Source of the DNA: Acidobacteriaceae bacterium
Lineage (GTDB): Bacteria; Acidobacteriota; Terriglobia; Terriglobales; Acidobacteriaceae
DNA: 13,362 bases
Assembly (NCBI GenBank): GCA_003139975.1
Contig: PLHN01000093.1
Coordinates: 7,503-20,864 of the forward strand
Direction: 5' to 3'
Positions 1 through 7,021 of this stretch are shown in pieces; position 1 is the first letter of the stretch; each line of letters begins with the position of its first letter. The notes beneath the pieces are model-generated. The model had not been told where the DNA came from and did no database searches. It saw nothing but the letters and a program-made list of their open reading frames with translations. The translations under genes were made by a program, and so were the position numbers.

Positions 1-767
1 TTGCGCAACGGCATGCAGATCACCGTGCGCAAATCGAAAGCCACAATGCTTTGCCGCTCCTTCACATCGAGCATCTGGCTGGTGTCGGTGACCAGGTATT
101 CGGAGTTGGTGGTGAGCGCGGCGTCCAGCACCGAGCGCGAGATGGTCTTGTCGTCCAGCAGCGGCTCACTCTTGGAGTTACGACCCGCCGCCAGCGTCAG
201 GCTCCCGTCGCTGTCGCGCAGAAAGATGTATCCCCGTTCCGCCCGCGTCAGTTTTAGTGTCGCTTCCAGCAGCGTCACCAGGATTTCGTCGAGCACCCCA
301 ATCGTGTTGAGTTTGCGCGCCGCCTCCATGAACAGCGTCAGCTTTTCCAGGTCGCTCGCCTCCGGCGCAATCTGAATCCCGGAGATCTGGCTCAAAAATT
401 CGCGCGCCGTGTTCGACGTAGAGTGCAGAGGGTTAAAAATCAGGTACGCGATGTCGCGCGCGCCAAATTCCAGCCGGTCATTCCGTTGCAGCTTGTGACG
501 CTCAATCTTTTCCCCGTTGACGAACGTGCCGTGCTTGCTCCCCTGGTCGACGACAAAAAACTCGCCATTTTCGGAGACGAGCTGGGCATGCTCGCGCGAC
601 ACCCGCGGATCGGCAATCACCAGGTCGCGATCCACCTTGCGGCCCACCGTATAAGGAGTATGGTTCAGCGACAGCGTCTGCTGCTCGCTCCCCTGCACAA
701 AGATCGCAACCGGAAATATGCTCGAAATTCCGGAATGCGACGAATGCGATGACGACGATACCGACAT
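1..767 (-). CDS. FHA-GAF domain signalling protein (N-terminal part, C-terminus beyond window)
   Basis: Reading the minus strand from an ATG at 767 gives an open frame of 255 codons to the left edge. After a Ser/His-rich start (residues 1-16), residues about 20-110 form a forkhead-associated domain, a phosphothreonine-peptide binding module. It has the expected Gly-Arg (G42-R43), S57-R58-E59-H60, and G80-T81 with N84-G85. From about residue 135 to the edge is a GAF domain, recognisable by its RGYIFLRD strand and the final RTVICMPLR. In Acidobacteria this FHA-GAF order is often followed by a PP2C/SpoIIE phosphatase or another output domain; that part is outside the window, so the output is inferred and unknown. 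It lies 54 bases after the GT87 stop, same strand, and is probably co-transcribed with it. The ATG is preceded by a GAAGGG-type ribosome site; a GTG at 815 is a weaker alternative. Domain calls are strong, full function is not. Confidence 0.88.
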   Translation of the reverse strand, partial: MSVSSSSHSSHSGISSIFPVAIFVQGSEQQTLSLNHTPYTVGRKVDRDLVIADPRVSREHAQLVSENGEFFVVDQGSKHGTFVNGEKIERHKLQRNDRLEFGARDIAYLIFNPLHSTSNTAREFLSQISGIQIAPEASDLEKLTLFMEAARKLNTIGVLDEILVTLLEATLKLTRAERGYIFLRDSDGSLTLAAGRNSKSEPLLDDKTISRSVLDAALTTNSEYLVTDTSQMLDVKERQSIVAFDLRTVICMPLR

Positions 768-821
768 GGACCCTTCGTTTCCCCCGGTCGCGCCAGCGTC
801 CCACGCGGCCCCCACAGCATT

Positions 822-2129
822 CTACGACGTAGTTGCCTCTCCCGATGCGGCAAAAGTGCGCTGCCCCGCATAAACCAGCATCGCCGCCGCTACACCCACC
901 GGAATCTGCGGCGCCGTCCAGAAAGGGATCGCCCAGCCCCGCTCCACTGTCTCCGGCGGCAATATAAAAGAAAACACCGACAGCCCAAAGCACCATAACC
1001 ACGGCCAACTAATCAGCGCGATTGTGATTACGGATAGGACACGGTTGACGACGCTCCGCTGCCAAATCATCCGCCGCTCCTTGAGCATGATCATTAATGC
1101 CGGTACCAGGAGCATCTGATTGTAAAGTCCGTGGCTGGGCACAACCAGGACCGTGGTAGCCAGCACGAGGCTCAGCGTGAACGCAAAAGCGCCGGTGTTC
1201 GCCGGATGCCGACGCTCCCTCCAGCAAACAGCTGCCATCACAGCCAACGCCACAAGTTCAAATGCCCGGCCCGCGAGAACGCCAATCAACTCATCCATTA
1301 GCGGCCTCTCCCCCGTGTAGCTGTGGTATTCGTGAAGCGCCTGCCAGAAACGGACAATCCAGTGCGGCAGGTACCACTCCGAGGCCGCACACAGAATGAC
1401 CATGGAGATCACAAATGCCGTGGCCCAGCGATACCGCCGCCGCCAGTCCGCCGCCGTCCACATCGTTAGCCACAACAACACCAGCCAGACCAACTGCGGC
1501 TTGATGGTGGTCAGCGCCAGCAGAACGCCAGCCGGGATTTGCCAATCCACTGCCAGCAGCGCCATCGCCACCGCCAACAGCGGAACCACGAAGAGCGTTA
1601 TCTGTTGCAGTTTCAGGCCCTCCATGAAGGGCACGCTCCCAATCGTCAAGATCACGAAAATCGCCTGTACCCACAGGGACGCCCGCCAGCGCAGCACCCG
1701 CAACCAGAGGGGAGTCGTCATAATCGCGAGCCCCAGCAACATCCAGAAGAATCCCTTTTGCACCATCCCAAACGGAAGATGAATTGTGGGCGCAAGATAG
1801 AACGCAACGTACACGGGGTAGAAAAATCCCTGCTGGTAGTTTTGCCATCCGCTTCGGTCCGGATCGAGAGCACGCCCGTAATATCCAGCTTGAATCTCGC
1901 GCGTGACTTCGGCGCTATAAGGGTCCCGCCCACGCAACAGCAGTTCCCTGGCGCCTAGCCAGCGCGGATAAAGATCGGAAAGATATCCGCCGCGTGGCCG
2001 CCCTTGAGCCGCGGCATCGGCAACTTGATAGGGAACCAGCACGCGCTGCGCAAACAGCCACACTCCGGCGGCGCATACGAGCGCAGCCAACACTGCCCAG
2101 AGTCGCTTGGCGGACATGGTTTGTTTCAT
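822..2129 (-). CDS. GT87 (DUF2029)-family polytopic membrane glycosyltransferase
   Basis: This 435-residue protein begins with a transmembrane segment (about residues 8-28). A periplasmic stretch then carries SDLYPRWLGARELL followed by GRDPYS, the pattern of GT87/DUF2029 enzymes, where the Asp of the first loop is the likely catalytic or donor-binding acid. The rest is about eight to ten hydrophobic segments, as in GT-C fold enzymes that use polyprenyl-phosphate-linked sugars on the outer face of the cytoplasmic membrane; the best-known members are mycobacterial mannosyltransferases. The acceptor and sugar cannot be read from sequence. The ATG at 2129 has AGGAAA about 5 bases upstream, which supports this start. 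It is the first gene of a minus-strand pair with the FHA-GAF gene and is divergent from the GT-C-like gene at 2452. Length is normal and no damage is visible. Confidence 0.85.
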   Translation of the reverse strand: MKQTMSAKRLWAVLAALVCAAGVWLFAQRVLVPYQVADAAAQGRPRGGYLSDLYPRWLGARELLLRGRDPYSAEVTREIQAGYYGRALDPDRSGWQNYQQGFFYPVYVAFYLAPTIHLPFGMVQKGFFWMLLGLAIMTTPLWLRVLRWRASLWVQAIFVILTIGSVPFMEGLKLQQITLFVVPLLAVAMALLAVDWQIPAGVLLALTTIKPQLVWLVLLWLTMWTAADWRRRYRWATAFVISMVILCAASEWYLPHWIVRFWQALHEYHSYTGERPLMDELIGVLAGRAFELVALAVMAAVCWRERRHPANTGAFAFTLSLVLATTVLVVPSHGLYNQMLLVPALMIMLKERRMIWQRSVVNRVLSVITIALISWPWLWCFGLSVFSFILPPETVERGWAIPFWTAPQIPVGVAAAMLVYAGQRTFAASGEATTS

Positions 2130-2451
2130 CGTCGTTTCCTATCGCGTCGGCCGCGTGACCGCGTTCGTACTTCCAGAAAATCCAAATCACGACCGGCACA
2201 AACCATAACCAAATGAGCCGTGGCAACCTCCCAAAGCTTTTCCTTCTGTCATCATCGCTCCCTCATCGCGAAATCTGCGACAATCTGGATACTACAACGC
2301 TCCATGCACATTTCTCGCTCAAGTGGCCGCTGGAGCGTACTCGGCTTCTACCTCCCCATGCTGGTTCTGATATTCACTCGTCCTCAGCGCTTGGCAACAA
2401 CTGTTCCGCCCGCCAACAACGTCTGATTCTATAATTACCGCGCCATCGCTC
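2130..2451. other. Divergent intergenic region between two membrane protein genes
   Basis: These 322 bases separate the minus-strand GT87 gene from the plus-strand GT-C-like gene, so both promoters should lie here. The only good promoter-like hexamer I see is TATAAT at 2430-2435 on the plus strand. On the minus strand there is a 22-codon reading frame (2255-2187) behind a GAGGGAG, and a TTG-started frame at 2226 that runs into the GT87 gene; neither is supported as a gene. No RNA gene or repeat was recognised. Confidence 0.5.
2430..2435 (+). promoter_or_regulatory. Possible -10 hexamer TATAAT for the gene at 2452
   Basis: A perfect TATAAT sits 16 bases before the ATG at 2452 and stands out in GC-rich DNA. 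No convincing -35 hexamer is found 16-18 bases upstream (about 2407-2412 is CGCCCG). Transcription would start near 2442, leaving a leader of only about 10 bases without a Shine-Dalgarno sequence. Inference from motif only. Confidence 0.35.
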
Positions 2452-4032
2452 ATGACCATTCTCGCCGACAAGCGCCTCTTTTTTGCAGCAGTCCTTTCCC
2501 TCGGCCTGCTGGCCATGACCGCCCGCACCGCCACCGACCCCGATCTCTGGTGGCACTTGCGCACCGGCCAGTGGATCGTCGAAACCGGCCACGTGCCGCA
2601 CACCGATCCGTTCTCATTCACTCGCGGCGGAAGCCCCTGGGTGTCTCACGAATGGCTGTCGGAAGTTATCTTTTATGCCCTGTGGAGGCTCGCCGGCCCC
2701 ACCGCCCTGATCGTGTTTTCCTCGCTGATCACCACGGCAGGCTTCCTTCTTCTTTATTGGCGTTGCTTGGGGTCCCCGGCAAGCCCGGGGCCCCCAGAAC
2801 GGCCGGGGTTGCCGCTCTGGGGTGGAAGCCCGGTTTTGGCTTTCTCGGGTGAATGGTCCGGCGAGCCCCACTGGGCGGCGGCGGCAACCGTCCTCGGTGC
2901 CATGGCCTCGGCTCCCTGCTGGGGATCCCGCCCCCAGATGTTTACCCTTCTGCTCGCCAGCCTCTTCTTATGGCTGCTCGATCGGGCCGAGCAGCGGCCT
3001 CGCCTTCTGCTCTGGATTCCTCCTCTATTTCTCCTTTGGCTCAACCTGCACGCCGGGTTCGCCCTCGGCCCCGCGCTCCTGCTCCTCTACGCCGGCGGTC
3101 TGTTCCTCGAAGCGCTCGCCGGAACCATCCCCTGGCCCGAAGCTCGCCCCATCCTCACGCGAGTCCTCCTTGCCACACTCGCCTGTCTGGCGCTGGTCCC
3201 TTTGAATCCCGCCGGAGCCCGCCTCTACCGTTATCCGTTCGAAACCGTGCGTGCCTCCGAATTGCGTTCCCTGATTGTCGAGTGGCTCTCGCCCGACTTT
3301 CACCGCTCCATGTACTTCCCATTTCTCCTGGTTCTCCTGCTTCTCCTTGTCGCGCTCGCCTGGTCCCGCTTTCCGGTCCATGGACGCGCGCTCGTACCTC
3401 TAATGTTTATGCTCTTGTCCGCGCTCGATGCGGTCCGCCACATTCCCATCTTTATGCTCGTGGCCATGCCTGTAATCGCGCAGGCGCTCCCGCGTTCGGC
3501 GCAACCGGCGTGGCCTTCGGCGCATCGCCCGCCGCGCCAACGCTTCCGGACGCTTTCTTACTCAGCCGCGCTTGTCTTCCTCGCCGTTTTCGCTCTCTGG
3601 CGATGGACCACTCTCGCCAACACCCAAAATGCCCACGCGGCCGCTTTGTTCCCCCGCAATGCGGTCGCGTTCTTGCGCGCCGGGCAGTTCCCAGAAAGGC
3701 TTTTCGCCTACTATGACTGGGGAGGGTACGTCATCTGGAATCTCTACCCGCAATATCGCCCATTTGCCGACGGCCGCTCCGATCTCTATAGCGGCGACCT
3801 CCTCAAGCAAGCCGCTCAAACCGTTCCGAATCTGCGCCAGGGCTGGCAGGCAATTCTTGACGGCTGGCACGTCGAAACCGTGCTCATCCCTCCCGATACC
3901 GCGCTCGCCCAGGCCCTCCTCCTCGACCAGCGCTGGACCGTTCCCTACCACGACTCCCAAGCCATAATCTTTGTCCGGAACCATCCCAATCAGCAGGCGT
4001 TACTTCCGGCACTATCGTCAAAACGGCCATAA
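2452..4032 (+). CDS. Large polytopic GT-C-like membrane protein with a proline/glycine-rich insertion
   Basis: This 526-residue protein has an N-terminal membrane segment (about 8-26). A loop with DPDLWWHL (about 29-36) and then TDPFSFTRGG and VSHEWLSE follows. About nine further hydrophobic helices lead to a soluble C-terminal domain (about 405-520). The acidic D-P-D / W-W-H loop after the first helix resembles GT-C type glycosyltransferases and a family of uncharacterised membrane proteins common in Acidobacteria and Chloroflexi; I do not recognise a characterised member, so no reaction is claimed. Residues about 107-141 are rich in Gly, Pro, Ser and Trp and sit between two hydrophobic helices where a short loop would be expected; the DNA there has strong palindromes (see repeat entry). 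The ATG at 2452 lacks a Shine-Dalgarno sequence but is the start that keeps the first helix intact. It lies 188 bases upstream of flp and probably has its own promoter. Confidence 0.75.
   Translation: MTILADKRLFFAAVLSLGLLAMTARTATDPDLWWHLRTGQWIVETGHVPHTDPFSFTRGGSPWVSHEWLSEVIFYALWRLAGPTALIVFSSLITTAGFLLLYWRCLGSPASPGPPERPGLPLWGGSPVLAFSGEWSGEPHWAAAATVLGAMASAPCWGSRPQMFTLLLASLFLWLLDRAEQRPRLLLWIPPLFLLWLNLHAGFALGPALLLLYAGGLFLEALAGTIPWPEARPILTRVLLATLACLALVPLNPAGARLYRYPFETVRASELRSLIVEWLSPDFHRSMYFPFLLVLLLLLVALAWSRFPVHGRALVPLMFMLLSALDAVRHIPIFMLVAMPVIAQALPRSAQPAWPSAHRPPRQRFRTLSYSAALVFLAVFALWRWTTLANTQNAHAAALFPRNAVAFLRAGQFPERLFAYYDWGGYVIWNLYPQYRPFADGRSDLYSGDLLKQAAQTVPNLRQGWQAILDGWHVETVLIPPDTALAQALLLDQRWTVPYHDSQAIIFVRNHPNQQALLPALSSKRP
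2769..2871. repeat. GC-rich palindromic segment inside a coding region (possible in-frame repeat element)
   Basis: The core is GGGG-T-CCCCGG, loop CAAGC, CCGGGG-C-CCCC (2769-2795): two perfect arms with a single T/C mismatch. A second stem AAGCC/GGCTT with a 7-base loop lies at 2826-2842. Together they cover most of the odd loop of the membrane protein. The reading frame stays open through it. The outer limits (about 2769 to 2871) are my estimate from the protein composition; no clear target-site duplication is visible. A REP-like or RPE-like mobile palindrome is an inference. Confidence 0.5.
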
Positions 4033-4087
4033 AGTGAAAAAATGTTTACCAGAGGCGGGCTGAATCTGCGAAACTAGAGCGCATACC

Positions 4088-4176
4088 GGGAATGGAGTTC
4101 CCTTCCGTGCCATCGTCGGGATGAGCTTGACATGCAGAGAACGTGTGCCCGGATCGGAAGGCCGGTTCCCAGGAAC
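4088..4176. promoter_or_regulatory. GGAA/TTCC dyads upstream of flp
   Basis: The flp leader holds an inverted repeat GGGAA-TGGAG-TTCCC (4088-4102) and, closer in, GTTCC-CA-GGAAC (4165-4176), with a further GGAA at 4156-4159. Such spaced dyads are typical of dimeric regulator sites. The second overlaps the GGAAC that could serve as a -35 element. No regulator is identified in the window. The dyads are seen directly; operator function is inferred. Confidence 0.35.
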
Positions 4177-4198
4177 GCGGCTCGCTTCACAACTCTGA
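4172..4198 (+). promoter_or_regulatory. Possible ECF/sigma-E-type promoter for the tad operon
   Basis: GGAACGC (4172-4178), a 15-base spacer and TCTGA (4194-4198) resemble the -35 GGAACTT and -10 TCTGA elements of RpoE-type promoters. Transcription would begin near 4205, just before the GAGGAG ribosome site of flp. A TTGACA at 4127 has no matching -10, so a housekeeping promoter looks less likely. Motif match only. Confidence 0.35.
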
Positions 4199-4220
4199 CG
4201 TAAGGTCTGAGGAGACTAGA

Positions 4221-4391
4221 ATGAATGAATTGATTAACTTCTTGTGGCGCAATGAACAAGGCCAGGACATCGCCGAATACGCGGTTATGCTCGCGGTGAT
4301 TCTCGTGATCGTGATCGGCACCGTGCGATTGATCGGCTCCAACGCGAACAACGTGTTCTCGCAGGTCGCCAGCGCCGTCGGATCCAATTAG
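4221..4391 (+). CDS. flp: Flp/Fap-type pilin (Tad pilus major subunit)
   Basis: This 56-residue prepilin is the fibre subunit of the Tad/Flp pilus. It has a short charged leader ending in EQG (residues 1-14), the prepilin peptidase cleavage context G/QDIAEY with the required Glu five residues after the cut, and one hydrophobic helix (about 18-39) that packs the pilus core. The mature protein would be about 42 residues, normal for Flp. The ATG at 4221 is chosen over an earlier in-frame start (4143) because GAGGAG lies 6 bases upstream and it gives a proper leader length. It is the first gene of the pilus operon, 91 bases ahead of cpaB. A stable stem-loop right after its stop may keep its mRNA more abundant than the downstream message. 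The processing enzyme (CpaA/TadV) is not in the window. Confidence 0.95.
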   Translation: MNELINFLWRNEQGQDIAEYAVMLAVILVIVIGTVRLIGSNANNVFSQVASAVGSN

Positions 4392-4395
4392 TTCA

Positions 4396-4462
4396 GGCCA
4401 CGCAAATCGCCGCGTTGCGCTCGCCCGCTGTTACATTTGCGGCCGCGCGACGGAGTCCCGTC
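4396..4462 (+). promoter_or_regulatory. Stem-loops between flp and cpaB (probable mRNA stabiliser or attenuator)
   Basis: Five bases after the flp stop, GGCC-A-CGCAAAT (4396-4407) pairs with ATTTGCGGCC (4435-4444): ten pairs with one bulged A. A second hairpin GACGG-AGTC-CCGTC follows (4449-4462). There is no U-tract, so this is not a classic intrinsic terminator; partial termination or 3'-end protection of flp mRNA is the likely role (inference). Confidence 0.5.
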
Positions 4463-4482
4463 TTGAGTAAGTAAGGAGTGGA

Positions 4483-5328
4483 ATGAACCGAAGCCGCTTG
4501 TTGATGATCGGAGGTCTCGCTCTGGCCGTTGGGCTGCTGGTCAGCTACACGGTCTACAACCAGTTGCGCGCCCATGCCGCCAACAACCAGCAGATGGTGC
4601 AGGTCGTGGTTGCTTCCAATGACGTTCAAATCGGTTCCAAGTTGACCGAACACGACGTGCACCTCGCCGCTTTCCCACCCGCCAGCGTGCCTCCCGGCGC
4701 CTTCAACCGCATCGCCCAGATCCAGGGTCGGGGTGTCATTCTCCCCATCTCGCGCGGCGACTTTGTCTTGCCCGACAAGTTGGCGGATGAGAACGCCGGC
4801 GCCGGACTTCCTTCCTTGATCCCGCAGGGCATGCGCGCTGTCTCGGTCCGCGTCAATGACGTCGTGTCCGTCGCCGGCTTTGTACAGCCCGGCACGCGCG
4901 TCGATGTGATGGCTACCGGGATTCATGGCGCGGGCGAAGATCAGACCACTACCGTCCTGGAGAACGTCGCTGTGATCGCCGTGGGCCGGAGCCTTTTGGA
5001 CCGCGTGACCGGCGACGTCGGCAATGCCGGCGTGATTACGCTCCTGGTCTCTCCCGATGACGCCCAGAGACTCACCCTGGCTACCCAGGAAGGGCGCATT
5101 CAGCTCGCCTTGCGAAACCCGCTCGACACGCGCAAGGAATCGCTCGACCCGACTAAGGCCAGTTCGCTGCTCCCCGGTGGCGCCGCCCCGGTTGCCGAGG
5201 CCAAGCCCAGGATTCACAAGATGGTCGCAAAAGCCGCGCCTCAGCTTCCACCCGTTCCTTTCCAGGTGGAAATCATCAAGGGCAGCAAGCGCGATGAAGC
5301 CAAGTTCAAACCCGATGACCCCAACTGA
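4483..5328 (+). CDS. cpaB: Tad pilus assembly protein CpaB/RcpC (SAF domain)
   Basis: This 281-residue periplasmic protein, anchored by an N-terminal helix (about 6-25), assists the secretin. A SAF domain spans about 38-100: VVVASNDVQIGSKLTEHDV, with the VPPGAF and GRGVILPISRGDFVL segments typical of CpaB. The Flp-assembly CpaB/RcpC domain follows to about 215, including GMRAVSVRVNDVVSVAGFVQPGTRVDV. The last 65 residues are a Pro/Lys/Ala-rich tail of low complexity, longer than in many homologues. In other Tad systems CpaB helps assembly or gating of the CpaC secretin in the periplasm. The ATG at 4483 has AAGGAG four bases upstream. It is second in the operon; cpaC follows after 76 bases. Confidence 0.93.
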   Translation: MNRSRLLMIGGLALAVGLLVSYTVYNQLRAHAANNQQMVQVVVASNDVQIGSKLTEHDVHLAAFPPASVPPGAFNRIAQIQGRGVILPISRGDFVLPDKLADENAGAGLPSLIPQGMRAVSVRVNDVVSVAGFVQPGTRVDVMATGIHGAGEDQTTTVLENVAVIAVGRSLLDRVTGDVGNAGVITLLVSPDDAQRLTLATQEGRIQLALRNPLDTRKESLDPTKASSLLPGGAAPVAEAKPRIHKMVAKAAPQLPPVPFQVEIIKGSKRDEAKFKPDDPN

Positions 5329-5369
5329 GCCCCCCAGCCTACGCCGCTTCGTAACGCTTTATTTCCTCG

Positions 5370-5387
5370 AGGAGGTTGTGGCCTCCT
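5370..5387 (+). promoter_or_regulatory. AGGAGG / CCTCCT hairpin in the cpaC leader
   Basis: A perfect Shine-Dalgarno core AGGAGG (5370-5375) is followed by its exact complement CCTCCT (5382-5387) with a 6-base loop. It lies 29 bases before the chosen cpaC ATG and 2 bases before an in-frame GTG (5378). It could hold back ribosome binding or be a non-productive standby site. Function is inferred. Confidence 0.35.
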
Positions 5388-5404
5388 TGCAAAGGTCGCG
5401 TTTC

Positions 5405-6835
5405 ATGAAATTTCTCTCGCTCACCACCGCCGCGTTGCTTCTCGTTGCGATCCCGGTCTTCGCCAGCAACGTCGCGGAGAGCAGTTCCGCCGCTTCCGCG
5501 CCCTCCCAGGACAACCCCCAGACAAACACGGCTCCGGCAAATAACGCTCCGACCCCTCCGGCCAACTCCGCCGCCTCCGCACCGGAGAATCCCGCCGCCG
5601 CCCCGCTCCGCGTGATGGTCGGGAAATCCATTCTCATCAATACTACGGAAAGGCTCCGGCGCGTTTCCGTCACCGATCCCAGCGTTGCCGACGCCCTGGT
5701 CGTCACCCCCACCCAAGTCCTGGTCAATGGACTTTCTCCCGGCGAAATCTCCTTGCTCATCTGGGATGAACTGGAACGCTCCCGCAGTTTCGACTTGCGC
5801 GTCGACGTCGATATCACCGCCGCCCGCGAGGAAATGACAAAGCTGTTTCCCAACGAGCAGATTGAAGTCACGCCTTCGCGAAACGCCATCGTTCTCTCCG
5901 GCCACGTCACCACCGAGGATGTTTCCAAGCACGCCGGTGCGCTTGCCTCGGCCTACTCCAAGAATGTGGTCAACGTCTTGACCTTCGGCCCCGTCGGCGC
6001 CCAGGAGGTCCTGCTTGAAGTCAAGTTCGCCGAAGTCGATCGCTCGGCCATGTCTCAGCTCGGCATCAACATGTTTTCGACCGGGTCGGGAAACACGATC
6101 GGCAGTATCACCACCGGCCAGTTCGGCGGCGTCGGCGGCTTGGGAGCGATCAACGATACGGGCTCCGGCAGCGTGTATCCCAGTACTTCCACGGTTACCA
6201 ACCTGCTGAACATGTTCTTTTTCAACCCGCAGGTTCATTTGGGCGCAGTGATCGAGGCCCTCCAGCAGAAAAGTCTCCTGCAGATTCTGGCCGAACCCAA
6301 TCTGGTTGCCGTCAACGGCAAGGAAGCCAGTTTTCTCGCCGGAGGTGAATTTCCCTTTCCCGTGGCGCAACAGAACGCCAGTGGCATCGCAACCGTCACC
6401 ATTCAGTTCCGCGAGTTCGGTGTGCGCCTCAAGTTCACCCCCGTAATCCAGCCCAACGGCAACATTCATATGCATGTCATGCCCGAGGTGAGCACGCTCG
6501 ACTACGCCAACTCCGTCAGCGTTTCCGGCACGACCGTTCCCGCCATCAGCACCCGCAAAGCCGATACCGAATTCGAGTTGCAGGATGGCCAGAGTTTTGT
6601 CATTGCCGGACTGCTCGACAATCGCGTCACTGACATCATCAATAAAATTCCAGGACTCGGTGATATCCCGATCCTCGGCGCCTTTTTTCGGAGCAAGAGC
6701 CTCCAGAAGAACAATTCGGAATTGATGGTCCTGTGCACGGCGCGCCGGATTTCCCCGAGCGCGGAGGCCCCCAAGGGACCGCCGATGCCCATGCCCAATC
6801 TGGATAGCAACAAGTTTGACGGCAAGAGGCCGTAG
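5405..6835 (+). CDS. cpaC: Tad pilus outer-membrane secretin CpaC/RcpA
   Basis: This 476-residue protein should form the outer-membrane ring through which the Flp fibre leaves. It has a signal peptide (1-20, cleavage after VFA), an Ala/Pro/Asn/Ser-rich linker (about 21-66), and a secretin N-terminal domain (about 67-135, with DPSVADALVV). A BON-like domain follows (about 137-195), then the secretin core (about 205-445). The core contains VNGKEASFLAGGEFPFPV near residue 302 and the family signature IPGLGDIPILG near 413-424. A Gly/Ser/Thr-rich stretch (about 225-262) lies at the start of the core, where secretins have a variable loop. No lipobox Cys is present, so it is not a lipoprotein. The frame is open much further upstream (to 5057, overlapping cpaB), but only the ATG at 5405 gives a signal peptide; AAAGG lies 9 bases before it. 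GTG at 5378 is an alternative. Confidence 0.94.
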   Translation: MKFLSLTTAALLLVAIPVFASNVAESSSAASAPSQDNPQTNTAPANNAPTPPANSAASAPENPAAAPLRVMVGKSILINTTERLRRVSVTDPSVADALVVTPTQVLVNGLSPGEISLLIWDELERSRSFDLRVDVDITAAREEMTKLFPNEQIEVTPSRNAIVLSGHVTTEDVSKHAGALASAYSKNVVNVLTFGPVGAQEVLLEVKFAEVDRSAMSQLGINMFSTGSGNTIGSITTGQFGGVGGLGAINDTGSGSVYPSTSTVTNLLNMFFFNPQVHLGAVIEALQQKSLLQILAEPNLVAVNGKEASFLAGGEFPFPVAQQNASGIATVTIQFREFGVRLKFTPVIQPNGNIHMHVMPEVSTLDYANSVSVSGTTVPAISTRKADTEFELQDGQSFVIAGLLDNRVTDIINKIPGLGDIPILGAFFRSKSLQKNNSELMVLCTARRISPSAEAPKGPPMPMPNLDSNKFDGKRP

Positions 6836-6925
6836 GCTGAAGATCGCGAAGCACGCCCGCGAACGTTTCGGGAGATGGCCCGTAGCAAGACAGCGCTCTT
6901 CGGTTCTGTATAAGGTTCGTATCAG

Positions 6926-6980
6926 GGCAGCGCTTTAGCGATGCCGCAAGTCGCAAGAAATCAGACGCCCTTTTAGGGGC
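6926..6980. repeat. Tandem hairpins between cpaC and cpaE (REP-like)
   Basis: GGCAGCGC-TTTA-GCGATGCC (6926-6945) is an 8-base stem with one G/A mismatch and a TTTA loop. A second hairpin, GCCC-TTTTAG-GGGC (6967-6980), follows after 21 bases. Short GC stems with a TTTA-type loop in pairs resemble dispersed REP-like repeats of Acidobacteria. No U-tract follows, so they are unlikely to be true terminators. Dispersal in the genome could not be tested. Confidence 0.5.
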
Positions 6981-7021
6981 TGGACGTCAGCACGCGGCTC
7001 TGAAAAGGTAGTGGGGTTGTT

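Noticed and set aside
1915..2226. Minus-strand frame starting with a Trp-rich hydrophobic segment
   Set aside because: The helix-like start is tempting, but it needs a TTG start directly abutting GGGAGG, has no stop before the GT87 gene and runs 200 bases into it in another frame with a nonsense-like Arg/Ala-rich sequence.
2853..3716. 287-codon plus-strand frame rich in Arg, Pro and Ser
   Set aside because: It overlaps the membrane protein at 2452-4032 in another frame, and its composition is that of a frame-shifted reading of GC-rich coding DNA.
4127..4155. TTGACA at 4127 as the -35 of the flp promoter
   Set aside because: No -10-like hexamer at the right spacing (CGGATC at 17 bases).
4143..4220. 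Longer 82-residue start for the Flp pilin
   Set aside because: The added 26 residues would put the peptidase site about 40 residues in and ignore the well-placed GAGGAG before 4221.
4393..6475. Minus-strand frames of 274 (4393-5217) and 378 codons (5339-6475)
   Set aside because: Both are antisense shadows of cpaB and cpaC with low-complexity composition and no recognisable motif.
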